Assembly (NCBI RefSeq): GCF_006546985.1 | Contig: NZ_VATK01000001.1 | Coordinates: 248,001-312,000 of the forward strand | From: Bacillus sp. 03113 | GTDB lineage: Bacteria; Bacillota; Bacilli; Bacillales; Cytobacillaceae | Length of the DNA stretch: 64,000 nucleotides | Direction of reading: 5' to 3' | In this document: positions 35,987-44,076 of the stretch, piece after piece | Layout: each line of letters starts with the position of its first letter | Numbering within the stretch: position 1 is the first letter of the stretch | The notes under the pieces: model-generated | What the model was told of the DNA's origin: nothing | Seen by the model: only the letters and a program-made list of their open reading frames with translations | The model's database searches: none | Made by a program: the position numbers and the translations under genes

Positions 35987-36337
35987 TTATATATTAAATG
36001 GCGTTGGGCTAATTTGAAGCGCAACAGCAAGCTTTCCTTCATAATCATGTCCTGCTAAAAGCAGTCGGTCGAACTCGTCCACCTCAAAATGTGTAATGCC
36101 TTCTGCATAGATCCAGCCTATCTCCATTTTCAGTCCAACGCGAAAAGGTCCATTTCCAGTGATTTTTCCATATTCATAGCGAACCAACGCATTTCGAATA
36201 TAAGCGCCTGAAGAGAAAAAAGACTCATCCTTATGCGCAGCATAAGCGCCATTTGTCGTTTCAAGGTGGATATACACATCTTTATTAGCAAGCTGATCCA
36301 GCTTTTTTTGTACATTTTCCACATTCACTAATTCCAT
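35987..36337 (-). CDS. yojF: YojF family protein (DUF1806)
   Basis: 116 aa, equal to B. subtilis YojF, and in the same place directly upstream of bshB2. The sequence MELVNVENVQKKLDQLANKDVYIHLETTNGAYA is followed by a beta-rich domain. AGGGGGAAAA precedes the ATG. Function unknown; linkage suggests a part in bacillithiol metabolism. Confidence 0.87.
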   Translation of the reverse strand: MELVNVENVQKKLDQLANKDVYIHLETTNGAYAAHKDESFFSSGAYIRNALVRYEYGKITGNGPFRVGLKMEIGWIYAEGITHFEVDEFDRLLLAGHDYEGKLAVALQISPTPFNI

Positions 36338-36431
36338 CTATTTTCCCCCTTTCCACATATTATGCGGTATTTCTTGATATGCAATTAAAAAGATATATTC
36401 ATCTTACTAGAAAACGAAAAAAAAAGAAAAG

Positions 36432-36468
36432 AACAAAAAAGAAGCGGCCTATTGTATTTGGCCAGCTG
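36432..36468 (-). terminator. terminator of pdxK
   Basis: On the minus strand AGCTGGCC and GGCCGCT form a 7-bp stem with one bulge, followed by TTCTTTTTTG. It is 38 bp after the pdxK stop. Confidence 0.6.
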
Positions 36469-36505
36469 TAAAACAATGTATGCGAAATCTTGTCTGCTCT
36501 TTCTC

Positions 36506-37330
36506 TTATTTTATTGTAACTAATCGGTTGGCTCCAAACGTTCTATAAGCACCATGCATGGTCGGACCAACGTGCTCATTTAATTTAAATCCATGTTTGA
36601 TCGCCCCTGTAATAAATTCTTTTGCTATTTCAACAGCCTCAATGACAGATTTCCCTTTTGCAAGCTCAGCTGTAATAGCTGCAGAGAATGTACAGCCGGC
36701 CCCATGCGTATAAGTTGTATCAATTAGCTCGCTTTCAAAAAGCGTGAACTCTTCTCCATCATAAAGAAGATCAACTGCTTTTTCATGCTGCAGCTTGCTT
36801 CCACCCTTGATCATGACAAATTTCGCCCCTAGCTTGTGTATATTTACAGCCGCTTGTTTCATTTCATCAACCGTTGTAATAGCACCTGTTTTTGCAAGTT
36901 GTCCTGCCTCAAAAAGGTTTGGGGTTACTACAGTTGCATGAGGAACAAGCAGCTCTCTCAAAGCATCAGCTGTTTCTGGGTGAAGGACTTCATCTTCTCC
37001 TTTACATACCATAACTGGATCTATAACCACTGTGTCTATGTGATTATCGACGATCGTTTTAACGGCAAGCTCAATGATTTCAACCGAACCAAGCATCCCC
37101 GTTTTCATTGCATCAACCCCAACGGATAAAATCGTTTCGAGCTGAGCTTTTAACGTGTTAAGCTCGATAGGAAAGACATTGTGGTGCCAATGCTCCTTTG
37201 GATCCATTGTCACAATGGTTGTTAAAGCTGTCATTCCATAAACACCGAGCTCTTGAAACGTTTTTAAATCTGCCTGGATGCCAGCGCCTCCACTTGTATC
37301 AGAACCTGCAATGGTTAAAACTTTTTTCAC
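36506..37330 (-). CDS. pdxK: pyridoxine/pyridoxal kinase (ThiD-like)
   Basis: 274 aa from a GTG at 37330 with AAGGAGGAG upstream; the longer ATG frame lacks a ribosome site. ThiD-type ribokinase fold: LTIAGSDTSGGAGIQADLKTF (substrate loop), VVIDPVMVCKGEDEVL, VVTPNLFEAGQL, and the anion-hole/catalytic motif YTHGAGCTFSAAI. It follows the B. subtilis PdxK (YwdB) pattern, with MDPKEHWHHNVFPI, rather than the HMP-phosphate kinase. It phosphorylates B6 vitamers in salvage and may retain HMP kinase activity. Confidence 0.9.
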   Translation of the reverse strand: MKKVLTIAGSDTSGGAGIQADLKTFQELGVYGMTALTTIVTMDPKEHWHHNVFPIELNTLKAQLETILSVGVDAMKTGMLGSVEIIELAVKTIVDNHIDTVVIDPVMVCKGEDEVLHPETADALRELLVPHATVVTPNLFEAGQLAKTGAITTVDEMKQAAVNIHKLGAKFVMIKGGSKLQHEKAVDLLYDGEEFTLFESELIDTTYTHGAGCTFSAAITAELAKGKSVIEAVEIAKEFITGAIKHGFKLNEHVGPTMHGAYRTFGANRLVTIK

Positions 37331-37376
37331 TTTGAAGCTCCTCCTTGAAAAAAACAATCAATTTTTTCTTCTATAA

Positions 37377-37391
37377 ATTGATTATATCAAT
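37377..37391. promoter_or_regulatory. palindrome ATTGAT-TAT-ATCAAT between pdxK and the two-component genes
   Basis: A perfect 6-3-6 inverted repeat in the divergent intergenic region, about 80 bp before the response regulator start. It could be an operator. AT-richness lowers the weight of the match. Confidence 0.35.
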
Positions 37392-37472
37392 AAAAGAAGT
37401 TCTTTCAATGAATCTGAATTTTCATCTTCCAAAAAAGAACATTTTTCCCTATGATGGAAGAAGGTGATAAAA

Positions 37473-38144
37473 ATGAAACGAATTTTGTATATAGAAGATG
37501 ATCTTGAAATCGGCAGTTGGGTAAAAGAGGATCTGGAGCAAAGGGGATACGAAGTGGTTTGGCACAAATCGGGGGAAAAAGCACTTGCTGACATTCGTGA
37601 ATCACATTTAGTGATATTAGATGTGATGCTTCCTGGTTTAGATGGATTTACAATTGGACAACGGTTGAAAAAAGAATCCCCAGAGGTGCCAATCTTAATG
37701 CTGTCTGCCAGAACAGCTGTTGATGACAAGCTGCAAGGATTAGAATTTGCGGATGATTATGTCATAAAGCCTTTTCATCCAGATGAGCTCGCAGCACGGA
37801 TTGAAGTATTACTAAGAAGGTTTACTCATATTCTGTCGAATGAAATCATGCTAGGACATATTCATGTATATATGAATGAAAATCGAATGACAGATAAACG
37901 AACAGGAGAAGAAATTATTTTAACCGGCAAACAGCACCAAATCTTTATGTACCTTCTTCGTCATCCGAATCAAATTTTAACAAAAGAACAAATTTACGAA
38001 GCCGTATGGGGAGAGTCTTATATCGAGGGCGATAAATCGTTAATGGTTCACATTCGCCATTTAAGAGAAAAAATAGAAGTAAATCCAGGATCGCCAGCCA
38101 TTGTTGAAACGATTAGAGGAATTGGCTACAGGGTGAGGCAATGA
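37473..38144 (+). CDS. OmpR-family response regulator
   Basis: 223 aa from the ATG at 37473 (GAAGGTGA upstream). Receiver domain: acidic pair in YIEDDLE, phospho-Asp in LVILDVMLPG, Thr/Ser in LMLSART, Lys in DDYVIKPF. A winged-helix DNA-binding domain follows (LTGKQHQIFMYLLRHPNQILTKEQIYEAVWG...VETIRGIGYRVRQ). Overlaps the kinase by four bases. Likely controls the ABC transporter at 39.76-42.1 kb. Confidence 0.92.
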   Translation: MKRILYIEDDLEIGSWVKEDLEQRGYEVVWHKSGEKALADIRESHLVILDVMLPGLDGFTIGQRLKKESPEVPILMLSARTAVDDKLQGLEFADDYVIKPFHPDELAARIEVLLRRFTHILSNEIMLGHIHVYMNENRMTDKRTGEEIILTGKQHQIFMYLLRHPNQILTKEQIYEAVWGESYIEGDKSLMVHIRHLREKIEVNPGSPAIVETIRGIGYRVRQ

Positions 38145-39499
38145 AGTTTCAAAAATCATTACTATACAAATATTTGCTTATTATTATTTGTGCTCTTTTA
38201 TTGCTCCCTTTTACCTTTCCATTAATATCGTTCTTATTTTTTATGCCAGTTGAAACCATTTTTAAAGAAAATCCAAATATTTATAACAATGGAGAAGATT
38301 TAGAGGAAATGTGGCATAAGGAAGCTAAAGGCTTAGCGGGTGCATCTGATGACGAGGTTAGTCAAAAACTAAATCAGCTCCATAAGAAATACAGCAAAGC
38401 AAACATGTTCTGGGTGGATAAAGAAGGCATAACGAAACTGAAGCTTCCAAAAGATATTGATATCCCACAAAAGTGGAATACCTCCTACACAGTTGAATTT
38501 ATGAAAAAAAGCTATGGCGCAGATCCTTTTACCACGGTTGCTTTTATTGATGAGGAGAAAACAGAAGGCTTTATCGTTTTTCAAGTGCCACGTTCATTCA
38601 TGATAAGCACGGGGAAAATAATTCAAGAAAAATATTGGTCGTATGGATATATGATAGTCGTGTTGATCATGTTAACGTTATTTATGTTTATTTCTTGGCT
38701 GTTTTTCTATAGAATTCGAAAAAGGCTTATTTCATTAATAAAGGCTATGGCGATTCCAGCAGATAATGGGATTCCGTTACCGATATCAGTTGGGAAAAAG
38801 GATGAAATTGGTCAACTAGAAAAGTCCTTTAATGAGATGATTCATCAATTAGAAACAAGCAGAAAGAGAGAAAAAGAAGAAGAAAACTTAAGAAGGCAGC
38901 TGATCGCTAACCTTTCTCATGATTTAAGGACGCCGCTAACCACTATAAGAAGCCATGCCTTTAGTTTAAAAAAAGAGCCTATAAGTTCAAAAGGGGCAGA
39001 ATCATTAGAATTAATCGATAAAAAAATTCATTACCTTGGGGAGCTTATCGAAAATCTCCTCTCCTATACACTATTATCAGCACGTAAATATCCATTTCAT
39101 CCAGAAAAAACAGATATCGTCCGTTTTATTCGAGCATCGTTTGCTGCTTGGTATCCAGTCTATGAAAATCTGGGGTTTGAAATAGAACTGGGGATTCCAG
39201 ACAAATCCTATGTTTGGCATATTGATCCTCAATGGATGAATCGAATCCTCGATAATTTTTTTCAAAATATCGCTCGCCATGCCAAGGAAGGAAAATATAT
39301 CGCTGTCTACTTAATTGAAGATGGGAAGACCCTCACCATCAAAGATCGAGGTCCTGGGATGAACCAAGCATCTAAAGATAAAGGAGCAGGGATCGGGCTT
39401 ACCATTGCCGCTCTTATGATCAAGGAAATGAAACTCGATTGGGAAATTAAGACGAGTGAGTCCGGAACAACTATACAAATTTCAAAGGGAGAAGATTGA
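38141..39499 (+). CDS. sensor histidine kinase
   Basis: 452 aa. TM1 at about 8-32, an extracytoplasmic sensor of about 135 residues, TM2 at about 168-190, HAMP, then a HisKA domain with NLSHDLRTPLTTIRSHA (phospho-His) and HATPase with NRILDNFFQNIARHA (N box), DRGPGM (G1) and GAGIGLTIA (G2). The large extracellular sensor differs from the short-loop BceS type. With the ABC genes that follow it looks like a module that senses and resists an antimicrobial peptide; the ligand is unknown. Confidence 0.9.
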   Translation: MKFQKSLLYKYLLIIICALLLLPFTFPLISFLFFMPVETIFKENPNIYNNGEDLEEMWHKEAKGLAGASDDEVSQKLNQLHKKYSKANMFWVDKEGITKLKLPKDIDIPQKWNTSYTVEFMKKSYGADPFTTVAFIDEEKTEGFIVFQVPRSFMISTGKIIQEKYWSYGYMIVVLIMLTLFMFISWLFFYRIRKRLISLIKAMAIPADNGIPLPISVGKKDEIGQLEKSFNEMIHQLETSRKREKEEENLRRQLIANLSHDLRTPLTTIRSHAFSLKKEPISSKGAESLELIDKKIHYLGELIENLLSYTLLSARKYPFHPEKTDIVRFIRASFAAWYPVYENLGFEIELGIPDKSYVWHIDPQWMNRILDNFFQNIARHAKEGKYIAVYLIEDGKTLTIKDRGPGMNQASKDKGAGIGLTIAALMIKEMKLDWEIKTSESGTTIQISKGED

Positions 39500-39536
39500 G
39501 AACCGACTTGTTTCGGTTCTTTTTTATGATTTTTAG

Positions 39537-39681
39537 AATTTATATCTGAAGTTAGATTACTGTCCAGCTCCAGCGCCTACCCCTTGTGAAAAATGTTCTC
39601 ATGCCTCTAAAAAGTAAAAAACACTTTTTGAGTCATGAGAACATTTTTCTTCAGGGCTGAAAGGCACTTCCGCTTTTCTTA
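39537..39681 (+). repeat. intergenic repeat, GCTCCAGCGCC family (copy 2, with hairpin core)
   Basis: Begins near AATTTATATCTGAAGTTAGATTACTGTC, continues CAGCTCCAGCGCC, and ends GGCACTTCCGCTTTTCTT. The centre has AAAAATGTTCTCATG and CATGAGAACATTTTT as perfect 15-bp arms, so RNA would fold into a strong hairpin. The same leading segment occurs reversed at 45.24 kb and the same hairpin at 46.94 kb. It lies between the kinase gene and the ABC operon it probably controls. Confidence 0.85.
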
Positions 39682-39757
39682 ATTTAACCCAAATTTAAAC
39701 TTCCTTTACCCTTACATTTAACCTTTATCTTTTAATATTGAAAACGAGGTGAAGGAA

Positions 39758-40672
39758 ATGAGTGAATATATTATTGAAACAAATCAGTTAACGAAGTCAT
39801 TTGGATTAAGAAAAGCGGTGGAAAACGTTAATTTGAAAATTAAAAAAGGAGAAATTTATGGTTTTTTAGGTCCAAACGGAGCGGGGAAAACAACGACGAT
39901 TCGTATGCTTCTTGGACTTGCGAAGCCGACAAAGGGTTCGATTCATATTTTTGGCAAGGATATGAAAAAGGAAAAGCTTTCTGTATTAAAAAAGGTAGGT
40001 TCTTTAGTCGAATATCCTTCCTATTATGGGCATTTAACGGCTTATGAAAATTTAGAAGCTATCCGAGTGCTATTAAATGCTCCGAAATCAAGGATTGAGG
40101 AAGTACTTTCAATTGTTCGTTTAACGAAGGAAGCGAAACGTCCTGTCAAAGGATTTTCTTTAGGGATGAAGCAGCGCTTAGGGATTGCCGCTGCTCTATT
40201 AGGCAACCCTGAGCTATTGATTTTAGATGAGCCGACCAATGGACTCGACCCATCAGGAATTTTAGAAATTCGAGAATTGATCAAAAGCATGCCAAAGGAA
40301 TATGGGATGACAATTGTTGTTTCCAGTCATTTGCTTTCTGAAATCGATCAAATGGCAACGGATGTCGGAATTATTTCGAAGGGTCAGCTGATATTTCAAG
40401 ATTCGATTGAAAAGCTAAGACATCAATCAAAGGAAAAAATCAGCATCACTGTCAATGACCCTGAAGAAGCATGGAGAATGCTATTGTCAAAAGGGATTCA
40501 AGCAGAACGAATGGATGATCAATTGATGTTTAATACGGTTGAGAATCAAGTGATTGCTTCAATTATTGAAAAATTGGTTCAACATCAAATCTCGATTTAC
40601 CGTGTAGAGGAAGAGAAAAAATCATTAGAGGACATTTTCCTTGATTTCGTTGGAGAGGAGAACAGCTTGTAA
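39758..40672 (+). CDS. lantibiotic-immunity/bacitracin-type ABC ATPase (BcrA/LanF-like)
   Basis: 304 aa from the ATG at 39758 (GAGGTGAAGGA upstream). Walker A GPNGAGKTT, signature FSLGMKQR, Walker B LLILDEPTNGLDP, H-loop SSHLLSE. The Q-loop position is glutamate (GSLVEYPSYYGHLTAYENL), the E-loop that marks LanF/CprA immunity ATPases. The C-terminal 80 residues (ISITVNDPEEAWRMLLSKG...LEDIFLDFVGEE) match the BcrA family tail. It drives the two permeases that follow to remove peptide antibiotics from the membrane. Confidence 0.88.
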   Translation: MSEYIIETNQLTKSFGLRKAVENVNLKIKKGEIYGFLGPNGAGKTTTIRMLLGLAKPTKGSIHIFGKDMKKEKLSVLKKVGSLVEYPSYYGHLTAYENLEAIRVLLNAPKSRIEEVLSIVRLTKEAKRPVKGFSLGMKQRLGIAAALLGNPELLILDEPTNGLDPSGILEIRELIKSMPKEYGMTIVVSSHLLSEIDQMATDVGIISKGQLIFQDSIEKLRHQSKEKISITVNDPEEAWRMLLSKGIQAERMDDQLMFNTVENQVIASIIEKLVQHQISIYRVEEEKKSLEDIFLDFVGEENSL

Positions 40673-41382
40673 TGGGACGTATTTTAGTTTCTGATTTGAT
40701 TAAAATCCGTAAAAAAATGATCTGGTTTCTTGTCTTTTTTGGTCCATTTGGCGTTATTGGTTTGGAAGCACTCAACTTTGGAATACGATACGATTATTTA
40801 ACGCAGTTTTATAAAGATGACTTATGGAAGGGGCTTCTTGAAAACGTTCAAGCTATGGCTATGCCTGCATTAATGCTCGGATTAACGATTGTGGCATCTA
40901 TGATTGCGAATATAGAGCATCAAACCAATGCATGGAAGCAGCTGATTGCATTACCTATTTCAAAAAAGATGATTTTCACAGGAAAGTTTTCTTTAGCTGC
41001 CCTATTATTGTTTGCTTCTTCTACTTTGCTTCTGTTGGGAACAATCATTTTAGGGATTGCATTAAAATTTGGAACTGACTTTCCAATCATTCTATTGTTA
41101 AAAATATCTTACTATCCATTTTTAGCGATCATGCCTTTTATTGCTTTGCAAATTTGGCTTTCCATTATCATGAAAAACCAAGCCATTTCTTTAACGATTG
41201 GAATAGTAGGAACTGTATTGTCACTTTATTCAACAGTAATGCCTGACTGGATGCCATATAAATGGCCAACGCTTATTAATGACTGGGGTGGTCCAATCTA
41301 TTCTGTAATAGCAGGACTTGTAACAGGTTTGGCTGTTTATTTGCTCGGTTTAATGGACTTTGTTAGAAAGGATGTAAAATAG
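40672..41382 (+). CDS. lantibiotic-immunity-type ABC permease (LanE-like)
   Basis: 236 aa with six membrane segments. The phrase NIEHQTNAWKQLIALPISKKMIFTGKF is the standard LanE/LanG cytoplasmic coupling motif. The start overlaps the ATPase stop (TAATG). Paralogous to the next gene; the two probably form the heterodimeric channel. Specific antibiotic unknown. Confidence 0.84.
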   Translation: MGRILVSDLIKIRKKMIWFLVFFGPFGVIGLEALNFGIRYDYLTQFYKDDLWKGLLENVQAMAMPALMLGLTIVASMIANIEHQTNAWKQLIALPISKKMIFTGKFSLAALLLFASSTLLLLGTIILGIALKFGTDFPIILLLKISYYPFLAIMPFIALQIWLSIIMKNQAISLTIGIVGTVLSLYSTVMPDWMPYKWPTLINDWGGPIYSVIAGLVTGLAVYLLGLMDFVRKDVK

Positions 41383-42099
41383 ATGGTCAAGATCTTTCGT
41401 TCTGAATTTTTAAAAATGAAAAAATCAACAATTTGGTTATTAATATTTATCAGTCCCATACTTGCATCATTAACGATTGCATTTGGGGATCAGGAAGATT
41501 GGAGTTACGCGTATGCCATCATGACCTTAGTTCATGCGGTCCTTTTTTTACCATTATTAACAGGTGTTTTTTCTGCCTTTGTTTGCAGATTTGAGCATAT
41601 AGGCGGAGGGTGGAAGCAGCTGCTCGCCTTGCCTGTTTCAAGAAGGAATGTTTATATCGTTAAACTATTGATCGTATTTGGATTATTAGCGATTACTCAA
41701 ATCTTATTTTTGCTTGGTTTAATGTTGGTCGGCCATGTTAGACATTATAGCGGAGATATTCCATGGGAGATGATATTAAAAGGTCTAATTGGAGGGTGGA
41801 TTGCCTGCATGCCTCTTGCTGCACTGCAATTGTATGTTTCCGTTGCTTGGTCAAGCTTTGCCGCGCCGCTCGCAGTGAATGTGATTTTTACCCTGCCAAA
41901 TATACTGATTGTAAATTCAGAAAAATACGCTCCATTTTACCCTTGGGCACAGCCTTTTCTTGCGATGACCCCAAGTAGCGGAGGAGAGGGTATCATGAAT
42001 TTTAATGTATCTTCTGAAACGCTTTTTATCGTGATTATTGGCGGCTTCCTTTTATTTTTTCTATCTGGACTTGTGTATTTTCAAAGAAAAGAAATTTAG
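41383..42099 (+). CDS. lantibiotic-immunity-type ABC permease (LanG-like)
   Basis: 238 aa, six membrane segments, with RFEHIGGGWKQLLALPVSRRNVYIVKLL matching the motif in the preceding permease. Starts directly after its stop with GAAAGGATG upstream. Last gene of the operon, closed by a terminator. Confidence 0.84.
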   Translation: MVKIFRSEFLKMKKSTIWLLIFISPILASLTIAFGDQEDWSYAYAIMTLVHAVLFLPLLTGVFSAFVCRFEHIGGGWKQLLALPVSRRNVYIVKLLIVFGLLAITQILFLLGLMLVGHVRHYSGDIPWEMILKGLIGGWIACMPLAALQLYVSVAWSSFAAPLAVNVIFTLPNILIVNSEKYAPFYPWAQPFLAMTPSSGGEGIMNFNVSSETLFIVIIGGFLLFFLSGLVYFQRKEI

Positions 42100-42126
42100 C
42101 ATCTTCCATTTGGAGGATGTTTTTTT
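42100..42126 (+). terminator. terminator of the LanFEG-like operon
   Basis: CATCTTCC and GGAGGATG pair over 8 bp (one T-G) with a 4-base loop, followed by seven T. Confidence 0.85.
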
Positions 42127-42162
42127 GTAGTTATCAGGTCGGTATGAAGTTCCAACTTGGGT

Positions 42163-42320
42163 ACAGCAGTTTTCAAATTAAATGAAGGCGATTACAAATG
42201 ATATGTATCCGATTTCAAGGAAAAGGTAGCCGTTTTCATAATACAAGTTTACTTATTTACATAAAGTAGCCGCTTTCAATCAGTATGTAGGCGGTTTCGA
42301 AAAGAAAGATGCCGCTTTCA
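42163..42320. repeat. array of degenerate ~21-bp units, consensus TAGCCGNTTTCA
   Basis: Units begin at 42163, 42185, 42206, 42227, (weak one near 42247), 42267, 42287 and 42308, all 20-22 bp apart. The clearest are TAGCCGTTTTCAT, TAGCCGCTTTCAA, TAGGCGGTTTCGA and ATGCCGCTTTCAC; the space between cores is not conserved. The array fills most of the 356-bp gap between the exporter operon and mobA. No gene is seen in this gap. Confidence 0.7.
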
Positions 42321-42455
42321 CAATAAATGAAGAATATTTACTTCTACTTTTCTTTTAAAATTCTCAAAATTTGGACAAATAATCTCCTTTTATTAACACC
42401 TAAAAATATGATAAGTTCAATGTATATAGGCAAAGGGTTGGAAGGGGAATGACTT

Positions 42456-43052
42456 TTGATTGGATCAGTCATCATTTTAGCGGGTGGAAAATCGAGCAGG
42501 ATGGGGAAGAATAAAGCTCTTTTGGAATTAAGAAATGGTATGACCGTTATTGAAAGCATTATTGAAGAGCTTTCGAGCTTATCAGAACATGTTGTGATTG
42601 TGACAAACCAACCAGAGGAGTATCGTTTTTTGCAGCTTCCTTTGATTAAGGATACTTGGTCAGAAATAGGACCGCTCGGAGGCATTCATGCAGGGCTGCG
42701 AGAGTCGCCAACCAGTCGAAATCTGATTGTTGCTTGTGATATGCCTTTTCCATCTGCTGAAATTGGAAAATATTTATTGCTTCAGCTCGATCATGTACAA
42801 GCCGCTGTACCTCAAATAAACGAGTACACTCATCCTTTATTTGCTGCTTACAGAAAGGATATACTAAGTGTTATAGAGGAAGTTGTAAAAGAGAATAAGC
42901 GAAGTATGAAGCAGCTGCTGCAGAAAATTCAGCATAAACTAGTGACGGAAACAGAGCTTGAAAGGTTGGGAATTCAACGGATCGAAAAATACTTTTTTAA
43001 TATGAACAATCCAACTGATTATCAAAATGCTTTGTCGATAGATAAGCTCTGA
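42456..43052 (+). CDS. mobA: molybdenum cofactor guanylyltransferase MobA
   Basis: 198 aa from a TTG at 42456 (GAAGGGGA upstream; the nearby ATG is in another frame). Nucleotidyl-transferase motif ILAGGKSSRMGKNKALLEL, then EIGPLGGIHAGL and the metal-binding VACDMPFPS. Transfers GMP to molybdopterin to make the guanine dinucleotide cofactor. First of the mobA-moaE-moaD-moeB set. Confidence 0.9.
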   Translation: MIGSVIILAGGKSSRMGKNKALLELRNGMTVIESIIEELSSLSEHVVIVTNQPEEYRFLQLPLIKDTWSEIGPLGGIHAGLRESPTSRNLIVACDMPFPSAEIGKYLLLQLDHVQAAVPQINEYTHPLFAAYRKDILSVIEEVVKENKRSMKQLLQKIQHKLVTETELERLGIQRIEKYFFNMNNPTDYQNALSIDKL

Positions 43053-43121
43053 CGATGAGCAGTCCTAACCGGTTTAACACATGCTTCGATTATGCTAGAA
43101 TGTCGTAAATGAGGTGAAGCA

Positions 43122-43586
43122 ATGAATTTTACCATATCAAAGGAACCGATCCAAATTCAAACAGTGATCGATAAGGTCGTTCAGCGCAATGCGGGTGCCA
43201 TTACCACTTTTATCGGTACAGTCCGCGAACTTACAAAGGGGAAGAAAACATTATTTCTTGTTTATGAAGCTTATGAATCAATGGCAGTTCATAAGCTTGA
43301 AGAAATCGGTAAAGAAATAAAGGAACGTTGGTCAGGAGCTGAGGTCGCCATTACGCATAGAGTGGGGAAGCTTGAAATTACGGATGTAGCTGTAGTGATC
43401 GCCGTATCCACCTCACATCGTGCCGACGCTTATGAAGCGAACCGATATGCGATTGAACGTATTAAAGAAATCGTCCCTATATGGAAAAAAGAACATTGGG
43501 AGGACGGAGAGGAATGGATCGGCAATCAGCTTGAAACCGTAGCTTATCCAAAGGGGAAACCAAAAGAGGAGGATTTGCATGAATAA
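43122..43586 (+). CDS. moaE: molybdopterin synthase large subunit MoaE
   Basis: 154 aa. Motifs GAITTFIGTVRELTKGKK (active-site arginine), LVYEAYESMA, ITHRVGKLEI, HRADAYEANRYAIERIKEIVPIWKKEHWEDG (active-site lysines). With MoaD it inserts the dithiolene sulfurs into cyclic pyranopterin monophosphate. GAGGTGAAG precedes the ATG. Overlaps moaD by 8 bp, as usual for this pair. Confidence 0.93.
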   Translation: MNFTISKEPIQIQTVIDKVVQRNAGAITTFIGTVRELTKGKKTLFLVYEAYESMAVHKLEEIGKEIKERWSGAEVAITHRVGKLEITDVAVVIAVSTSHRADAYEANRYAIERIKEIVPIWKKEHWEDGEEWIGNQLETVAYPKGKPKEEDLHE

Positions 43587-43812
43587 GATCTTATTTTTCG
43601 CCCATTTAAAGGAAACTGTCGGAGAAGAAAAGCTAGTGATGGATGTACAAGGTAAAACCGTTTCGGAAGTAAAAAAGATTTTGATTGAAACCTATCCTTC
43701 TATTCAGCTTAATTCAGCGATGACCGCTATTAATGAGGAATTTGCCATGGATCAAGATGTGATTCAAGAGAGTGATGAAATTGCGTTTATTCCTCCAGTA
43801 AGTGGCGGTTGA
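43579..43812 (+). CDS. moaD: molybdopterin synthase sulfur carrier MoaD
   Basis: 77 aa, ubiquitin-like fold ending in PPVSGG. The terminal Gly-Gly is adenylated by MoeB and then carries a thiocarboxylate. GAGGAGG upstream inside moaE. A MITE begins 30 bp after the stop and separates moaD from moeB, its activating enzyme. Confidence 0.93.
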   Translation: MNKILFFAHLKETVGEEKLVMDVQGKTVSEVKKILIETYPSIQLNSAMTAINEEFAMDQDVIQESDEIAFIPPVSGG

Positions 43813-43842
43813 TTTCCCTTTCGTCATGTTAGTAAAAATAAA

Positions 43843-44052
43843 GGCCGTTTTCTCAAAGTTTGTTGCTTTTGACAGAAAAACATTGGGAGAAACGTTTCGG
43901 AGCGGCCTGCATACACGTAGACTCCTGTGGGAATGCGAGAAAGGCAAGACCCCACAGGAGCGTATGCGACGAGGAGGCTTGACGCTCGCCCACGGAAAGC
44001 GAAGTGTATGCAGGCTGCGCGTTTAAAAGCAAAAATCTATACGAAAACAGCC
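43843..44052. mobile_element. 210-bp MITE copy 1, with 8-bp target duplication
   Basis: Ends are inverted: GGCCGTTTTCTCAAAG...TTGCTTTT on the left, and GGCTGTTTTCGTATAG...TTGCTTTT read from the right. AAAATAAA directly precedes (43835-43842) and directly follows (44053-44060) the element, a perfect 8-bp target duplication. Inside, CCTGCATACAC (43906-43916) and GTGTATGCAGG (44004-44014) pair, with further GC-rich stems. No transposase is encoded. A second copy is at 60363-60573. GGC-starting ends and 8-bp duplications recall the ISL3 family. It interrupts the moaD-moeB junction. Confidence 0.9.
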
Positions 44053-44076
44053 AAAATAAAAAATAGAGGTGACATC

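Noticed and set aside
38369-38584. Antisense frame in the histidine kinase sensor domain
   Set aside because: No start signal and no resemblance; shadow frame.
42344-42685. 113-codon minus-strand frame over the start of mobA
   Set aside because: Complement of the MobA nucleotide-binding region; mobA itself is unmistakable.
43927-44076. N-terminal extension of MoeB by 50 residues
   Set aside because: These codons are MITE sequence; the same frame occurs in the second MITE copy at 60448, and MoeB is full length from the GTG at 44077.
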